Assembly: GCF_000368965.1 (NCBI RefSeq)
Contig: NZ_KB849780.1
Span: forward strand, 2,366,340 to 2,430,339
Direction of reading: 5' to 3'
Source of the DNA: Acinetobacter calcoaceticus DSM 30006 = CIP 81.8
GTDB taxonomy: Bacteria > Pseudomonadota > Gammaproteobacteria > Pseudomonadales > Moraxellaceae
DNA length: 64,000 bases
Part shown: in pieces, positions 51,360-63,363 of the stretch
Numbering within the stretch: the stretch's first letter is position 1
Layout of the letters: every line of letters starts with the position of its first letter
Made by a program: the position numbers and the translations under genes
Notes under the pieces: generated by a model
Told to the model about the DNA's origin: nothing
What the model saw: the letters and a program-made list of their open reading frames with translations, nothing else
The model's database searches: none

Positions 51360-53017
51360 TTTGTTCTATAACTCAAACCAAGTACTGTGACTTTTGTATT
51401 CGTTTTTACATCTAAACCTGAATAAGGGTTTAATAAAATATTATCGACACCACACTTATTCGATAAAGTACTACTACAAGCTGGAATATTGTCACGACTA
51501 CGTAAGAAACCGACAGAAAGATCTAAGTCTGTATCAGTATCAAAACGATAGCCTACTCCCAAACCGAATAATTGCGCATTATTGATCGGAACCATGGTAT
51601 TACGTTTATCATTAGGAATAGCACTAGCGCGCGGTTCATAACCTGCTCGTAGTTTCAAACGATCAGTTGCTGAATACTCTAAACCAATACCCCAACTCCA
51701 TGGTGAAGTAAACTTTAATGGCAATGCTAAAGAGTTATCAGTCACATCATTCGATAAAAGTTTGGCAATCTTTAATAATGTAATCTGTCTATCAAATTCA
51801 AATTTAAACTTATCCCAAGCAGAATAATCCGTCCATCCAACATCAAAGTTTAATTGTAAATCTGGAAATATTTTATATTTAATACCCGCCTGAAAATGTG
51901 CAGGATACTCTAAATCCATCGCGACTAAACCTGACTCAGTATCAGGAACATATCCAGGTAGTCCAAGAATTGCAGCTAAAATTTGCCCAGTTGCCGATGA
52001 GTTTAATCCCTGAACCAACTCTTGGGGAGCTTTGGCATTATTAATCATGTATTTGCCTTTAAGACGCATCTTGGCAGCACTTTGATATACCATACCAAAG
52101 CCAAAATCATCTGTTGGCTCCCAAAGCAATCCCAAGTTATAACTAGGGCTTAATGATTGTTCTAATGAAACTTGTAATGAACCCATTTTATTAAATGGAT
52201 TCATTCCTTCTTTCGTATTACAAATTCCCAATAACAGCAGATCAGTAATCATATCGTTATTGTCTTTGAATGGTGCACATACCACATCATCAACCATACG
52301 CAATACACCAATCATTTCATTAGGAAAACGTAAATCGGTATTTAAAGCAATCGCGTTATACGACATACCAATCGAAGCACCAATTGATAAATGATCATTT
52401 ACTTGATAACCAAAAGATGGGGATAGATATGTAATACGCTCTACTGCAACCTGTTGTCCCATATAATTACCGGGATTGCCATTTTCTGCTCCAAAACCCG
52501 CTACCAAAGGCGCATACATTGCCGTTGCATAGGTTACTTTTGAACCTGGTGGTTTATAAGCTATACCTGCTGTAGGAGCAACGAGTGGGTAGCCTGCTCC
52601 CAAGTCAACCATTTTTTTAAGAATTGGTACATATAAGCTTGCATACTCGACATCACCATGTACAGAACCTTTAAAATCTGTACAAATGTTGGCAGAAACT
52701 TCTGGTCCATCATTACAAACTAGTGGATCGTCTGAATAACCAAAAATGTTGTACCCAGGAGGAGCTGAGAACTCACGCTGAATATCAAAGTTTGCAAGAA
52801 TACCTTGTACATCTGTTTGTAACCCATCAATTTTCGCTAGTGCTGCTGGGTTAAAATGAACTGCACTAATCCCTGGAGGATCTGCCGTTACAGCATTCCC
52901 CATCGATAGTGAACGAATATCAACAGCTAGGTTTTGTCCTAATTGAGCATTGGCAAAGCTAGAAAAACCGGAAATAACAATTGCCGCCGTTAAAGGACAT
53001 AATTTAGGATATTTCAC
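51353..53017 (-). CDS. filD: FilD, FadL/OmpP1-family outer-membrane protein
   Basis: A 554-residue protein with a signal peptide (AIVISGFSSFANA), then LAVDIRSLSMGNAVTADPPG and ISAVHFNPAALAKIDGLQTD, which identify the FadL family by its hatch domain. Beta-barrel strands continue to the end (TKVTVLGLSYRTKW, last aromatic residue). FadL proteins import hydrophobic molecules; here it is linked to the fil genes and may export or anchor the fibre. Larger than typical FadL (about 450). Confidence 0.9.
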   Translation of the reverse strand: MKYPKLCPLTAAIVISGFSSFANAQLGQNLAVDIRSLSMGNAVTADPPGISAVHFNPAALAKIDGLQTDVQGILANFDIQREFSAPPGYNIFGYSDDPLVCNDGPEVSANICTDFKGSVHGDVEYASLYVPILKKMVDLGAGYPLVAPTAGIAYKPPGSKVTYATAMYAPLVAGFGAENGNPGNYMGQQVAVERITYLSPSFGYQVNDHLSIGASIGMSYNAIALNTDLRFPNEMIGVLRMVDDVVCAPFKDNNDMITDLLLLGICNTKEGMNPFNKMGSLQVSLEQSLSPSYNLGLLWEPTDDFGFGMVYQSAAKMRLKGKYMINNAKAPQELVQGLNSSATGQILAAILGLPGYVPDTESGLVAMDLEYPAHFQAGIKYKIFPDLQLNFDVGWTDYSAWDKFKFEFDRQITLLKIAKLLSNDVTDNSLALPLKFTSPWSWGIGLEYSATDRLKLRAGYEPRASAIPNDKRNTMVPINNAQLFGLGVGYRFDTDTDLDLSVGFLRSRDNIPACSSTLSNKCGVDNILLNPYSGLDVKTNTKVTVLGLSYRTKW

Positions 53018-53029
53018 CTGCCTATCTCC

Positions 53030-54217
53030 TTATTTTTGTTTTTTGTTAAAACCTAAAATATCTAGCGGGAATGACAAACCAAGTGAAATATCTGGCGCAT
53101 CTTCTGTTAAACCAATACCTACCGTGCCATTAACAATCGTTTCAGGTGAAACACGGACACCAAGAGCAAAAGAGAGCATCGCACTACTTTGATCTGGAGA
53201 CGTATATGAGTCGCCATTATCAAACTGGAATTCAGCATTCATATTAAAGCTTTGCTGATACGACATGGTTAGAGATACATCGTAGTTAAATGAATAAGCA
53301 AAACCGAAAGAAAAACCGCCACTAATTCCAGGGTCAAATGAGGTTAATGTACGTGTACCACGGGCTTGATTTAATCCACTTTCTTTAAAACCATAATTGG
53401 CAGAGGCTGAAGCAAATAAAACAACGGGATCAATATATTTACGAGTACTCGCGCCCACACCAGCTGAGTAGTAACCTTTACCTGTTGAAAGTTCATCTAA
53501 ACCAATTTCATATGGGCTATCACCTGTCTTAGACGATAAACTACCAAAAAGCACCAAGGGTAACCGACCTTGTTTTAATGGAAAGGGTTCCCAGCGAGCG
53601 CCAAGAGAAATATCCCCCAATCCAGCAGTTGTGGTATCACGAATAATTTCAGACTTTGCAACAAAAGGAAGAGTTGCTGATAAAGTTAAGTTATCCAAAA
53701 CCCCATACTGGACCGTAAAACTATTTGTCAAAGTATGGTTAGCATCTTCTTCGACACGTAAACGGTTAAGTTGAGATGAATTATCTGATAATGCTAAATC
53801 AATTCGTGTATCACGGTAATAAGTGTAATCAAGGTCATAATAAGATGAGATGCCCCCTTTTTTAATTAACGAATATTGCCGCTCATTTGAAGTAAATACT
53901 TCTTGTAAATTCGTCTCTTGGCTTGCATCACCTTCTTTTTTCTGTAATGCAGTTGCCGCTTGATGCGCGCCACCATCATTGGCGGGTACCGTACTATTAT
54001 CAGTTACAGGTGTATCAGACGGCTGTACTGTGCTTCCTGCTATAGCTGTATTCGAGTTTGTTGTATCTACAGAAGAACTTTCTGTGCTAGCTGCATTTAC
54101 ATCTTGGCTCGATCCGTCTACTTGTCCTTGCTGTACTTGATCCTCTGCATAGATTGTCCCTGTAATGGCACTCATACTTAAGGCCAATACACTCATCTTG
54201 ATCCATCGATTATTCAT
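53030..54217 (-). CDS. filC: FilC, outer-membrane barrel-type exported protein
   Basis: A 395-residue protein with signal peptide (MSVLALSMSAITGTIYA), a low-complexity Ser/Asn/Thr region (about 25-90), and then a barrel-like part: GISSYYDLDYTYYRDTRIDL, QYGVLDNLTLSATLPFVAKS, TTTAGLGDISLGARWEPFPL, resembling the phenol-degradation (MetA-pathway) barrel family. ATG 54217 has GTGGGA upstream. It is followed closely by filD (12 bases). Confidence 0.85.
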   Translation of the reverse strand: MNNRWIKMSVLALSMSAITGTIYAEDQVQQGQVDGSSQDVNAASTESSSVDTTNSNTAIAGSTVQPSDTPVTDNSTVPANDGGAHQAATALQKKEGDASQETNLQEVFTSNERQYSLIKKGGISSYYDLDYTYYRDTRIDLALSDNSSQLNRLRVEEDANHTLTNSFTVQYGVLDNLTLSATLPFVAKSEIIRDTTTAGLGDISLGARWEPFPLKQGRLPLVLFGSLSSKTGDSPYEIGLDELSTGKGYYSAGVGASTRKYIDPVVLFASASANYGFKESGLNQARGTRTLTSFDPGISGGFSFGFAYSFNYDVSLTMSYQQSFNMNAEFQFDNGDSYTSPDQSSAMLSFALGVRVSPETIVNGTVGIGLTEDAPDISLGLSFPLDILGFNKKQK

Positions 54218-54261
54218 GTTTTTCCCACCCAATTTATTTATTTTACTAAATTAAAATTTGA

Positions 54262-55095
54262 CTATTTACGTTTGTAATAAAGACGCATATAGGTTTCTAT
54301 TGGTAGTCCATAGGTCGCAGAGTGATTATCGTTATCTAACACGCGTCTCATGGTTGAGGCTTTATTTGCTAACCGATCATAATTAAATGTCGGATATTGC
54401 ACATCAACAAAAGCATATCTGTTGACTGTTGCATCCTCTACATGACGCATATCTGCATCTTTTAAAGCCAATAGATCTTTACGCTGAGATTCAGGGACTG
54501 AAATAACAAATAAAGTATTATTATCCCAAATTTCTTTAAAACGATTTTCATCAAAGCTGATATTGCCTAATGCAGGATCAGCCACATAGACTCGCCCATC
54601 TTTATAAGCTTTATATACGACAAAATGTTTAAAACCAGCATAAGAAATTGGAACAATTGCAGGTTGTCCAAGCTTAACTAAATCGGAGAACTCACCACGA
54701 TAACCACCGCTATCTAAACCGATTGCTGTGACAAAGCGTTTCATATCAAGTAGTGAGAAGCTGCGGCGTTCAATAATGCGTTGATATTCGCCATACTGTA
54801 GCAAACCGCTCATAGTCTGTTGCTCAGTCAAACTGGTTCCGACATACCCATTTAACAAAGTGGTAAGCGCAGCCGAACCACAGCTATAGTCATATGCTTG
54901 CCGAACAATTCCACGGAATTGGTCTTCTACAGCAGGTTTGATCTTGACTGGTTCAATATGATTTCGATGAAATGATAAATTACGGGAATCGGCAGTCTCT
55001 GTATAATAAACAGTTCCCGGTGGCTTTTTTTCTATTTCGAAGGCTTCTGTCGCAAAGTAATACATCAATGCTGAGCCTAAAACTATCTCTAACAT
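54262..55095 (-). CDS. filB: FilB, C39-type cysteine peptidase
   Basis: A 277-residue protein with an N-terminal hydrophobic anchor (LEIVLGSALMYYFATEAF). The peptidase domain has DYSCGSAALTTLLNGYVG (Cys72), KHFVVYKAYKDG (His158) and VYVADPALG (Asp174), the C39 triad order seen in bacteriocin-processing peptidases, but no ABC-transporter domain follows. FapD of the Pseudomonas amyloid system has the same architecture. The likely role is maturation of a fibre subunit, perhaps FilA. An upstream GTG (55101) is a weaker start. Confidence 0.86.
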   Translation of the reverse strand: MLEIVLGSALMYYFATEAFEIEKKPPGTVYYTETADSRNLSFHRNHIEPVKIKPAVEDQFRGIVRQAYDYSCGSAALTTLLNGYVGTSLTEQQTMSGLLQYGEYQRIIERRSFSLLDMKRFVTAIGLDSGGYRGEFSDLVKLGQPAIVPISYAGFKHFVVYKAYKDGRVYVADPALGNISFDENRFKEIWDNNTLFVISVPESQRKDLLALKDADMRHVEDATVNRYAFVDVQYPTFNYDRLANKASTMRRVLDNDNHSATYGLPIETYMRLYYKRK

Positions 55096-55101
55096 AAGCA
55101 C

Positions 55102-55403
55102 TTGGTCTAAATTGTGGCCTAACCGGCCTTATTCATTTTATTCTTAGAGCAATAGCTCTACATCCCTGTGTGTTGAAGATACCTTTTTTTTCTGTAAAAA
55201 ACAGCTTTTTTTTAATCTTTTTGATGAATGTATAGTTCTACTTTAATTAAAGTGTTAATTAACTCTCATTCTTAATTATCAATACTTTTAATATATCTAG
55301 TACACATATAATAATATTATTAATTCTTATGAAAAATTTCATTAAAACCCCAATAAAAAAAGCGCGTATTAAACGCGCTTTTTTTAATTTTGAACTTTTT
55401 AAA
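55102..55403. other. gap between filB and filA
   Basis: 302 bp, AT-rich. It contains the terminator at 55355-55385. I see no open frame worth noting, but the stretch likely carries a separate promoter for filB-filF, because the terminator would otherwise uncouple them from filA. A candidate could not be singled out. Confidence 0.6.
55355..55385 (-). terminator. strong terminator after filA
   Basis: On both strands AAAAAAAGCGCGT-ATTA-ACGCGCTTTTTTT with long A and T runs. It would make filA a mostly monocistronic, higher-level transcript relative to filB-F. Confidence 0.9.
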
Positions 55404-56252
55404 TTAGTGGCCAGAAATTGTAATTGTAGAAGTACCTACATTTAAACCTTGAATTTCTAAATCACCAATTGAAGCATTAGCAGCCGCACCCAGGTGAATC
55501 CCTTGCGCATACACATTCATGCCTTGAGTACTATTATTTTGGATTTTTAAGCCAGTTGGTACAACTGAAATATTCGCATTCACGTCTAAATCACCAGTAG
55601 TATTACCAGCACCACGTACCATTACTTTATCTAGGACAATTTTACCGCCGCCAGCAGCATCATTAATACCAAAGTTAGATAGTGTTAAACCACCTTGTAA
55701 ACTTGAATTTACTTTGATCATTGCACCTTGTGGAGTAGCACCTAACTGAACATTCGCTGAAATCTGACCTAAAGATAAATCTAAACCAGAGATAATTTCA
55801 GTTGGAGCTGTTTCTGTAATACCACGTACAGCAGTTGTCTGGTTTAAAGTACCCGAAGTACCAACACCAATTGAACCAACATGAATATCAACGGCACCTA
55901 CTGTTGCAGCAACGTTTAAGAAAGCACCATTTGAGCCCGAAGCACCATTCGTATCAATTGCTAAATCTAAAAGGTTACCTGTACCTGTTTGAGTAAGAGT
56001 AACACCGCTGATTGCAATTGCACCACCAGTACCTGATGCACCAGTAATACCTGTTGACGTTGCCAAACCATCATTATCGTGTAGATATAATTTATCGATA
56101 GAAACACCGCCAGAACCTAAAGCGATACCGATGTTAATACCATCTTGACCTGTAGCAGCACTAAGCGCAGCATCGTCCATTGACTGCATTGCCATTGCAT
56201 TTGCGCTGATAGCTAAAGAAGAAACTAAAGCAAGTTTAGTGAACATTTTCAT
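55404..56252 (-). CDS. filA: FilA, exported putative fibre subunit
   Basis: A 282-residue protein from ATG 56252 (GGGAGAGTGCTCA upstream). Signal peptide about 1-22, then QSMDDAALSAATGQDGINIG, a conserved N-terminal motif of DUF6160-type putative pilus proteins. The rest is Gly/Thr/Asn/Ile-rich with a repeating strand pattern and no cysteine, like an amyloid- or beta-helix-forming subunit. It is the main candidate substrate for the FilB peptidase. Annotated by the Acinetobacter fil locus; polymerisation is inference. Confidence 0.85.
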   Translation of the reverse strand: MKMFTKLALVSSLAISANAMAMQSMDDAALSAATGQDGINIGIALGSGGVSIDKLYLHDNDGLATSTGITGASGTGGAIAISGVTLTQTGTGNLLDLAIDTNGASGSNGAFLNVAATVGAVDIHVGSIGVGTSGTLNQTTAVRGITETAPTEIISGLDLSLGQISANVQLGATPQGAMIKVNSSLQGGLTLSNFGINDAAGGGKIVLDKVMVRGAGNTTGDLDVNANISVVPTGLKIQNNSTQGMNVYAQGIHLGAAANASIGDLEIQGLNVGTSTITISGH

Positions 56253-56607
56253 TGAGCACTCTCCCAAGAGCATTTATTTTTTGACTTTAACCACTCTCAT
56301 TGTCTCAAGTTGCATTTTTCTTTATATAGCAACCGAAACTTCCAATCCTTGAGTAGTTTTGCTTAGCAATTACTAAATTACATCTACGTTACTTTTTGTT
56401 CAACTAGTGTTGTGCATTTTTTGCCAACTACCCGACAAACGGTACACCCAATTTATTCCGCTTTTAGCTTCCAAATACAACTCCAATCCCACACTAAAAT
56501 TCGACTATTTTATCAGCGAAAAGTACCTCCTTCATAAGTCTTCTCCCTGACGATCCACAAGTTGTAGTAAACTAATATTTCCCTCATTAACTATTCTCTT
56601 ATTTAAA
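56253..56607. promoter_or_regulatory. divergent filA / pabB promoter region
   Basis: 355 bp with no gene. For filA a TATATA -10 (56323-56328, minus) lies about 70 bases upstream of the start, without a clear -35. Near pabB the sequence TTGTAGTAAACTAATATTTC (from 56564) offers a possible -10. A sigma-54-like GG/GC pair nearby has wrong spacing (see rejected). Confidence 0.45.
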
Positions 56608-57966
56608 ATGTCTCAGTTAAAGAAAAAAATCTCATTACATGGTAAAAATGCTGCCGAGATTTTAAAAAATTTGCAAGGATTAACTGGGCTCATTTATTTA
56701 AATGACAATAACAATCCTATTATTGGTTTTCTTCCTCAACAATACATTCTTATTCAAAATAAAAATAATTTAATTTTTCAGCGTCAAAATTTTAATGAAT
56801 ATAAAAATATATCAAAATCGAATCAGTTATTAGATTTTATTCAACTTAAAGAAAATAATTTAAAAGAAAATAAAGATAGTGAATCGATAACAAGTTTTAA
56901 CGGTGGCTATATTGGTTTTATTAGTTATGATTTTGCTGCACATCAATTTATTAACGGTCAGAATCATATACAGCCATCTTTATTCTTAGGCCAATATCGT
57001 TCTTTTTTAAAATATATAGATAATGACTGGTATTTTTTTAGCGATGAAGAAAATGCTCTTGATCTCGTCACATATATTGAAAAAGAATTAGAGACTACTA
57101 TTGTCAATAATTCTAAAAATACATTTGAATTAAAGAATGCTATTCAACCAAGATGGTCTAAAGAACAATATTTTGAGGCTTTTAATAAAATACAAGAATA
57201 TATTAAAGCTGGAGATTGTTATCAAATTAATTTAACCCAAGAATTTAAAGCTGATTTTAAAGGATCTTTATTAAATAAAGCTGAAGATTTATGGAATCTT
57301 ACTAATGCACCATATGCAGGTTATTTAAAATTAGATCAATTTGAGTTATTAAGTTGTTCCCCTGAGCTCTTCATTGAATTCAATCAAAATAAACAAATCA
57401 AGACCCGACCGATTAAGGGAACCATGCCTCGATATGAGAATATTGAAAAAGATTTTATTTCTAAACAAACTTTAAAAAACTCGCAAAAAGATCAGGCAGA
57501 GAATGTCATGATTGTTGATTTATTACGTAATGATTTGAGCATTTATGCCAATACTGGGTCGGTAAAAACAACACAATTATTCGAGATTGAAAGTTTTAAT
57601 CAAGTCCATCACATGGTAAGTGAGATCGTTGCGACTCTTAAAGATGATATCAACCCTATGCAAATGTTGCTCTCTGCTTTACCGGGGGGATCAATTACAG
57701 GAGCCCCAAAAATTCGGGCAATGCAAATTATTGAAGAATTAGAAGAAGAAGCAAGAGGTGCTTATTGCGGGACATTAGGTTACTTCAATTTTGATGGAAC
57801 GGGTCGCTGGAATATACTTATCCGCAGCTTTCAACAATATCAGAATCAGCTTTCTTTGTGGGCCGGCGGTGGTATTACGATTGCCTCAAATGCAGAAGCA
57901 GAATATCAAGAAAGCCTTGATAAAATCTCTGCTATGCTGAACTTGATGAACAGCACAGCAGAATAA
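56608..57966 (+). CDS. pabB: aminodeoxychorismate synthase component I
   Basis: A 452-residue enzyme that aminates chorismate for folate synthesis. The N-terminal half is weakly conserved; the C-terminal chorismate-binding domain has GDCYQINLTQEFKADF, SPELFIEFNQNKQIKTRPIK with PIKGTMPR (active-site Lys of the PabB type), IVDLLRNDLSIYANTGSVK and GSITGAPKIRAMQIIEELE. The gene is unusually AT-rich in its first half (many AAA/ATT codons). It stands alone on the plus strand and converges with hisC at 57970. Confidence 0.93.
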   Translation: MSQLKKKISLHGKNAAEILKNLQGLTGLIYLNDNNNPIIGFLPQQYILIQNKNNLIFQRQNFNEYKNISKSNQLLDFIQLKENNLKENKDSESITSFNGGYIGFISYDFAAHQFINGQNHIQPSLFLGQYRSFLKYIDNDWYFFSDEENALDLVTYIEKELETTIVNNSKNTFELKNAIQPRWSKEQYFEAFNKIQEYIKAGDCYQINLTQEFKADFKGSLLNKAEDLWNLTNAPYAGYLKLDQFELLSCSPELFIEFNQNKQIKTRPIKGTMPRYENIEKDFISKQTLKNSQKDQAENVMIVDLLRNDLSIYANTGSVKTTQLFEIESFNQVHHMVSEIVATLKDDINPMQMLLSALPGGSITGAPKIRAMQIIEELEEEARGAYCGTLGYFNFDGTGRWNILIRSFQQYQNQLSLWAGGGITIASNAEAEYQESLDKISAMLNLMNSTAE

Positions 57967-57969
57967 AAC

Positions 57970-59055
57970 TTAAAGAATATCTTGTTTTAACGTTTGCACT
58001 AAACGCATATTCTGCTCATCAGTACCCACTGTAATACGCAAAAATTGATTAATACGAGGCTTATTGAAATAACGCACAATAATACCTTGTTCGCGTAATT
58101 GCTGCGCGAGTTGACCTGCATCATGAGTTAAGTGTGAAGCAAAAATAAAGTTCGCTTTAGAGGGCAAAACTTTAAAACCCAAAGCAGTTAAGTTATCTAC
58201 TAGCTTTTCACGACTAGAAATAACTCTCTGAAGTTGTTCTTCAAAATAAGCTTGATCTTCAAAAGAAGCTACCGCGGCTGCAATTGCAAAACGGTCAATA
58301 GGATATGAGTTAAAACTATTTTTGACAGCTTCAAGCGCTGCAATTAAATGTGGCTGAGCGATTGCAAAACCAACGCGCAAACCAGCTAATGAACGAGACT
58401 TCGAAGTTGTTTGACAAACAACCAAATTCTCATAGCGATTTACAAGACCAACTGCGGATTCTGCTCCAAAATCAACATAAGCCTCATCGATCACCACCAC
58501 CCGATCTGGATTTGCTTTTAAGATTTGCTCGATATCAGGCAAACCGATTGCAATACTGGTTGGTGCATTAGGGTTTGTAATAACAATCCCACCATTTGGT
58601 TGTATATAGTCCTTAGCCTCTATCTCGAAATTCTCATTAAGTGGAATTTCTTTAGTCTTTGTTCCAAAGAACTGACTATAAACTGGATAAAAACTATAAG
58701 TAATATCTGGATAAAGAATAGGTTCGTCTTGAAGGAAAAATGCTTTAAAAATATGAGCAAGTACTTCGTCTGAACCATTACCCACAAAAACCTGAGAAAT
58801 CTCAATATTCTGTTGCTTAGCAATCGCTTGTTTTAAAGCTGTTGCATCTGGGTCTGGATATAAACGCAATGCATCAGCTTGCTGAGACAAAACAGCTTGA
58901 ACTGCTTCAACTACTTTTGGTGATGGTGGATATGGGTTTTCATTCGTATTAAGTTTCAATAAATTCTGAATTTTAGGCTGTTCACCAGGAACATAAGGCT
59001 CTAATTCACGAACTTCTGGACTCCAAAAGCGCATTTGTGCTGTAGATAAAGTCAT
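57970..59055 (-). CDS. hisC: histidinol-phosphate aminotransferase
   Basis: A 361-residue PLP enzyme. [20 protein letters not shown] at the start, [20 protein letters not shown], then [11 protein letters not shown] and the PLP Lys in [20 protein letters not shown]. It is the downstream gene of the hisG-hisD-hisC set, all leftward. Complete. Confidence 0.95.
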   Translation of the reverse strand: MTLSTAQMRFWSPEVRELEPYVPGEQPKIQNLLKLNTNENPYPPSPKVVEAVQAVLSQQADALRLYPDPDATALKQAIAKQQNIEISQVFVGNGSDEVLAHIFKAFFLQDEPILYPDITYSFYPVYSQFFGTKTKEIPLNENFEIEAKDYIQPNGGIVITNPNAPTSIAIGLPDIEQILKANPDRVVVIDEAYVDFGAESAVGLVNRYENLVVCQTTSKSRSLAGLRVGFAIAQPHLIAALEAVKNSFNSYPIDRFAIAAAVASFEDQAYFEEQLQRVISSREKLVDNLTALGFKVLPSKANFIFASHLTHDAGQLAQQLREQGIIVRYFNKPRINQFLRITVGTDEQNMRLVQTLKQDIL

Positions 59056-59124
59056 GGTCTTATCTCAAAAAAGGGCTGAAAATCAGCCCTGAGTAATAAT
59101 TAAAAAACTACAAGGTTTATAAGC

Positions 59125-60414
59125 TTATTGATAACGATAGCGTGCTGAGCGTGCGTGGGCATCTAAGTTCTCTTGGACAGCTAATATGTCGGCTGTTTTA
59201 GCTAACGTTTTAACCCCATCTTTCGAACACATAATCAAGCTCGAACGTTTTTGGAAATCATAAACGCCTAAAGGAGAAGAAAAACGAGCAGTTCCAGATG
59301 TCGGCAATACATGATTTGGGCCCGCACAATAGTCACCGATTGCTTCAGGTGTATAACGCCCCATGAAAATTGCTCCAGCATGACGAATATCTTCGCTCAT
59401 CGCTTCGGCATCATCTAAGCACAGCTCCAAATGCTCTGGTGCAACCTGATTAATCAACTGAATTGCTTCTGCACGGTCTTTAACTAATACCAAAGCACCA
59501 CGGTTTTCAATTGAAGTTCGCGCAATATCTGCTTTTGGCAATTCATTTAAATGCTTTTCAATTGCCAACTCTACTGCATTGAGTAAAGCTTCATCAGGAG
59601 TAATAAAAATAGCTTGAGCCACTGTGTCATGTTCAGCTTGGGATAAAACATCCATAGCTAACCAATCTGCATTATTCTCACCTTCTGCATATACTAAAAT
59701 TTCAGAAGGTCCAGCAATCATATCGATGCCGACTTGACCAAATACAGCACGTTTAGCAGCTGCTACAAAACGATTCCCCGGACCAGTAATTTTATCTACA
59801 GGTGGAATGGTCTGTGTACCATAAGCCAAAGCTGCTACAGCCTGTGCCCCACCAATGGTAAATACGCGGCTAACTCCCGCAAGATAAGCTGCGGCAAGAA
59901 CCAATGGATTTAACTCACCATTCGGTGCTGGAACAACCATAATAATTTCAGGTACACCCGCAACATGAGCAGGTACTGCGTTCATTAGAACTGAAGATGG
60001 ATAAGAGGCCAAACCACCAGGCACATAAATACCGACACGGTCTAGAGGCGTAACTTTTTGTCCTAGTGTATTGCCCAACTCATCTATATAAGTCCAGCTA
60101 TCTTGTTTCTGAGCTTCATGAAATGTACGAACACGCTTTGCTGCTAACTCTAGAGCATCACGAATTTCTGGGCTTAAATTATCAAAAGCAGTTTTAAGTT
60201 GTTCTTGAGATAATTCTAAATCTGAAAATTGATGCGCAGGATGTCGATCGAACTGTTGAGTGAGCTTTAAAACATGATCATCACCATGCTGACGAACATC
60301 AGCAATAATTTGATCTACTGTTTGCACTAAATTAAGATCGTTCACGGTTTCGAATGCTAAAAGCTCAGCAAAAACCTGTTTGAAGTTCTGATCTTGAGTC
60401 GATAAACGTCGCAT
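59125..60414 (-). CDS. hisD: histidinol dehydrogenase
   Basis: A 429-residue zinc enzyme that makes histidine from histidinol. Marks: [80 protein letters not shown] with zinc ligands such as QAEHD and [23 protein letters not shown] 60414 gives MRRLSTQDQ; a longer frame to 60447 adds 11 hydrophobic residues with no ribosome site. Confidence 0.95.
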   Translation of the reverse strand: MRRLSTQDQNFKQVFAELLAFETVNDLNLVQTVDQIIADVRQHGDDHVLKLTQQFDRHPAHQFSDLELSQEQLKTAFDNLSPEIRDALELAAKRVRTFHEAQKQDSWTYIDELGNTLGQKVTPLDRVGIYVPGGLASYPSSVLMNAVPAHVAGVPEIIMVVPAPNGELNPLVLAAAYLAGVSRVFTIGGAQAVAALAYGTQTIPPVDKITGPGNRFVAAAKRAVFGQVGIDMIAGPSEILVYAEGENNADWLAMDVLSQAEHDTVAQAIFITPDEALLNAVELAIEKHLNELPKADIARTSIENRGALVLVKDRAEAIQLINQVAPEHLELCLDDAEAMSEDIRHAGAIFMGRYTPEAIGDYCAGPNHVLPTSGTARFSSPLGVYDFQKRSSLIMCSKDGVKTLAKTADILAVQENLDAHARSARYRYQ

Positions 60415-60520
60415 CAATTTACCCACAAGGCGAAAAAGAAAAAGCAAGTTTACTCTTTTTCTAAGCGCTTGTGGGCATCATCTGGCTTAACTATCGCAAA
60501 AGCATGATGGGAAATTGCTT

Positions 60521-62466
<1,946 letters not shown>

Positions 62467-62718
62467 TTAAGCTCCGAAAAGGCTTGCTTTACGCCATTCA
62501 TCTTTGGTCATTGCACGAATTGTTACCGCGTGAACTTCCCCACTTGCAATATAAGTATTTAATGGTGCATAAACTAACTGTTGACGAGCCACTGTACGCT
62601 TACCTTCAAATTGATCATCCACTATACGGAGGTCAAATTTTCCGGCCTGTCCGCTCACCGCCACTTCCGCTACAGGGAAAGCTTCTTTTAAAATTTGAGT
62701 GAGCTGTTCACTATTCAT
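62467..62718 (-). CDS. ibaG: BolA-family protein IbaG
   Basis: An 83-residue BolA/IbaG protein from ATG 62718: MNSEQLTQILKEAFPVAEVA, then VSGQAGKFDLRIVDDQFEG, RQQLVYAPLNTYIASGEVHA with the conserved His, and VTIRAMTKDEWRKA. Family members bind Fe-S clusters with monothiol glutaredoxins. It is linked to murA as in many gammaproteobacteria. Confidence 0.93.
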   Translation of the reverse strand: MNSEQLTQILKEAFPVAEVAVSGQAGKFDLRIVDDQFEGKRTVARQQLVYAPLNTYIASGEVHAVTIRAMTKDEWRKASLFGA

Positions 62719-62810
62719 TGCAAAGACCTCTGACACAACCTAAGGGGTAAAACGGAGTATTTTACTATAACTTTTTCCAAGAATTCAGTACGTGTTTATA
62801 TTTTATCAAT

Positions 62811-62838
62811 AAAAAAGAGGCTATCTTTCAAGCCTCTC
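62811..62838 (-). terminator. terminator after hpf
   Basis: Minus strand: AGAGGCT-TGAAAGAT-AGCCTCT followed by TTTTT. It separates hpf from the ibaG-murA-his run. Confidence 0.8.
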
Positions 62839-62856
62839 TTAACTTCAAAAAACTTA

Positions 62857-63195
62857 TTAAACAGAAACAGTAACTTGCGAATAAGTACATTGCATTTTTC
62901 GATATCTTAATAATTGTCTTTTTAATTTTTCAGTCAACTTTTTAATTGAAGTATACATATCATCAGCAGTTGCCTGAGCAAACAACTCAATCCCCGGCAA
63001 TCTTACAATAGCCTCTGCAACATGATTTGAACTGCCCTTATGAGAGCGCTTATCAACTTGATGATCTTTCGTTAATTTAATCTGCATACTGTTCACCTGA
63101 TCTAGGTGTTTCGTTAATTGATTAAATTTTGATTTAATATTTTCTTCTATAGCTGGTGTAATTGCTAAATGATGTCCACGAATCGTTATTTGCAT
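62857..63195 (-). CDS. hpf: short ribosome hibernation promoting factor
   Basis: A 112-residue protein from ATG 63195 (MQITIRGHHLAITPAIEENI). The centre has SKFNQLTKHLDQVNSMQIKL and the late part DDMYTSIKKLTEKLKRQLLR, family hallmarks of short HPF/YfiA-type factors that dimerise 70S ribosomes. An in-frame extension to 63276 has no support. Position beside rpoN is the usual one. Confidence 0.93.
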   Translation of the reverse strand: MQITIRGHHLAITPAIEENIKSKFNQLTKHLDQVNSMQIKLTKDHQVDKRSHKGSSNHVAEAIVRLPGIELFAQATADDMYTSIKKLTEKLKRQLLRYRKMQCTYSQVTVSV

Positions 63196-63363
63196 AATTC
63201 TATCCCTCACCTTTTTTAGGTTATCTAAAGAAGAACTAAAACGATTTAATGTTATCAAAAAGATAAATTGGGACAATTAAACCATTTTAGCTACTCCTCT
63301 TGGTGAAAATGAAATTTCATTATTTCGTCATAATGAATCTCTAGAATAGCCATACTTCAAAAT

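Noticed and set aside
56331..56345. Sigma-54-like GG...GC pair upstream of filA
   Set aside because: On the minus strand GG and GC are separated by 11 bases, but sigma-54 promoters need 10, and no activator gene is near.
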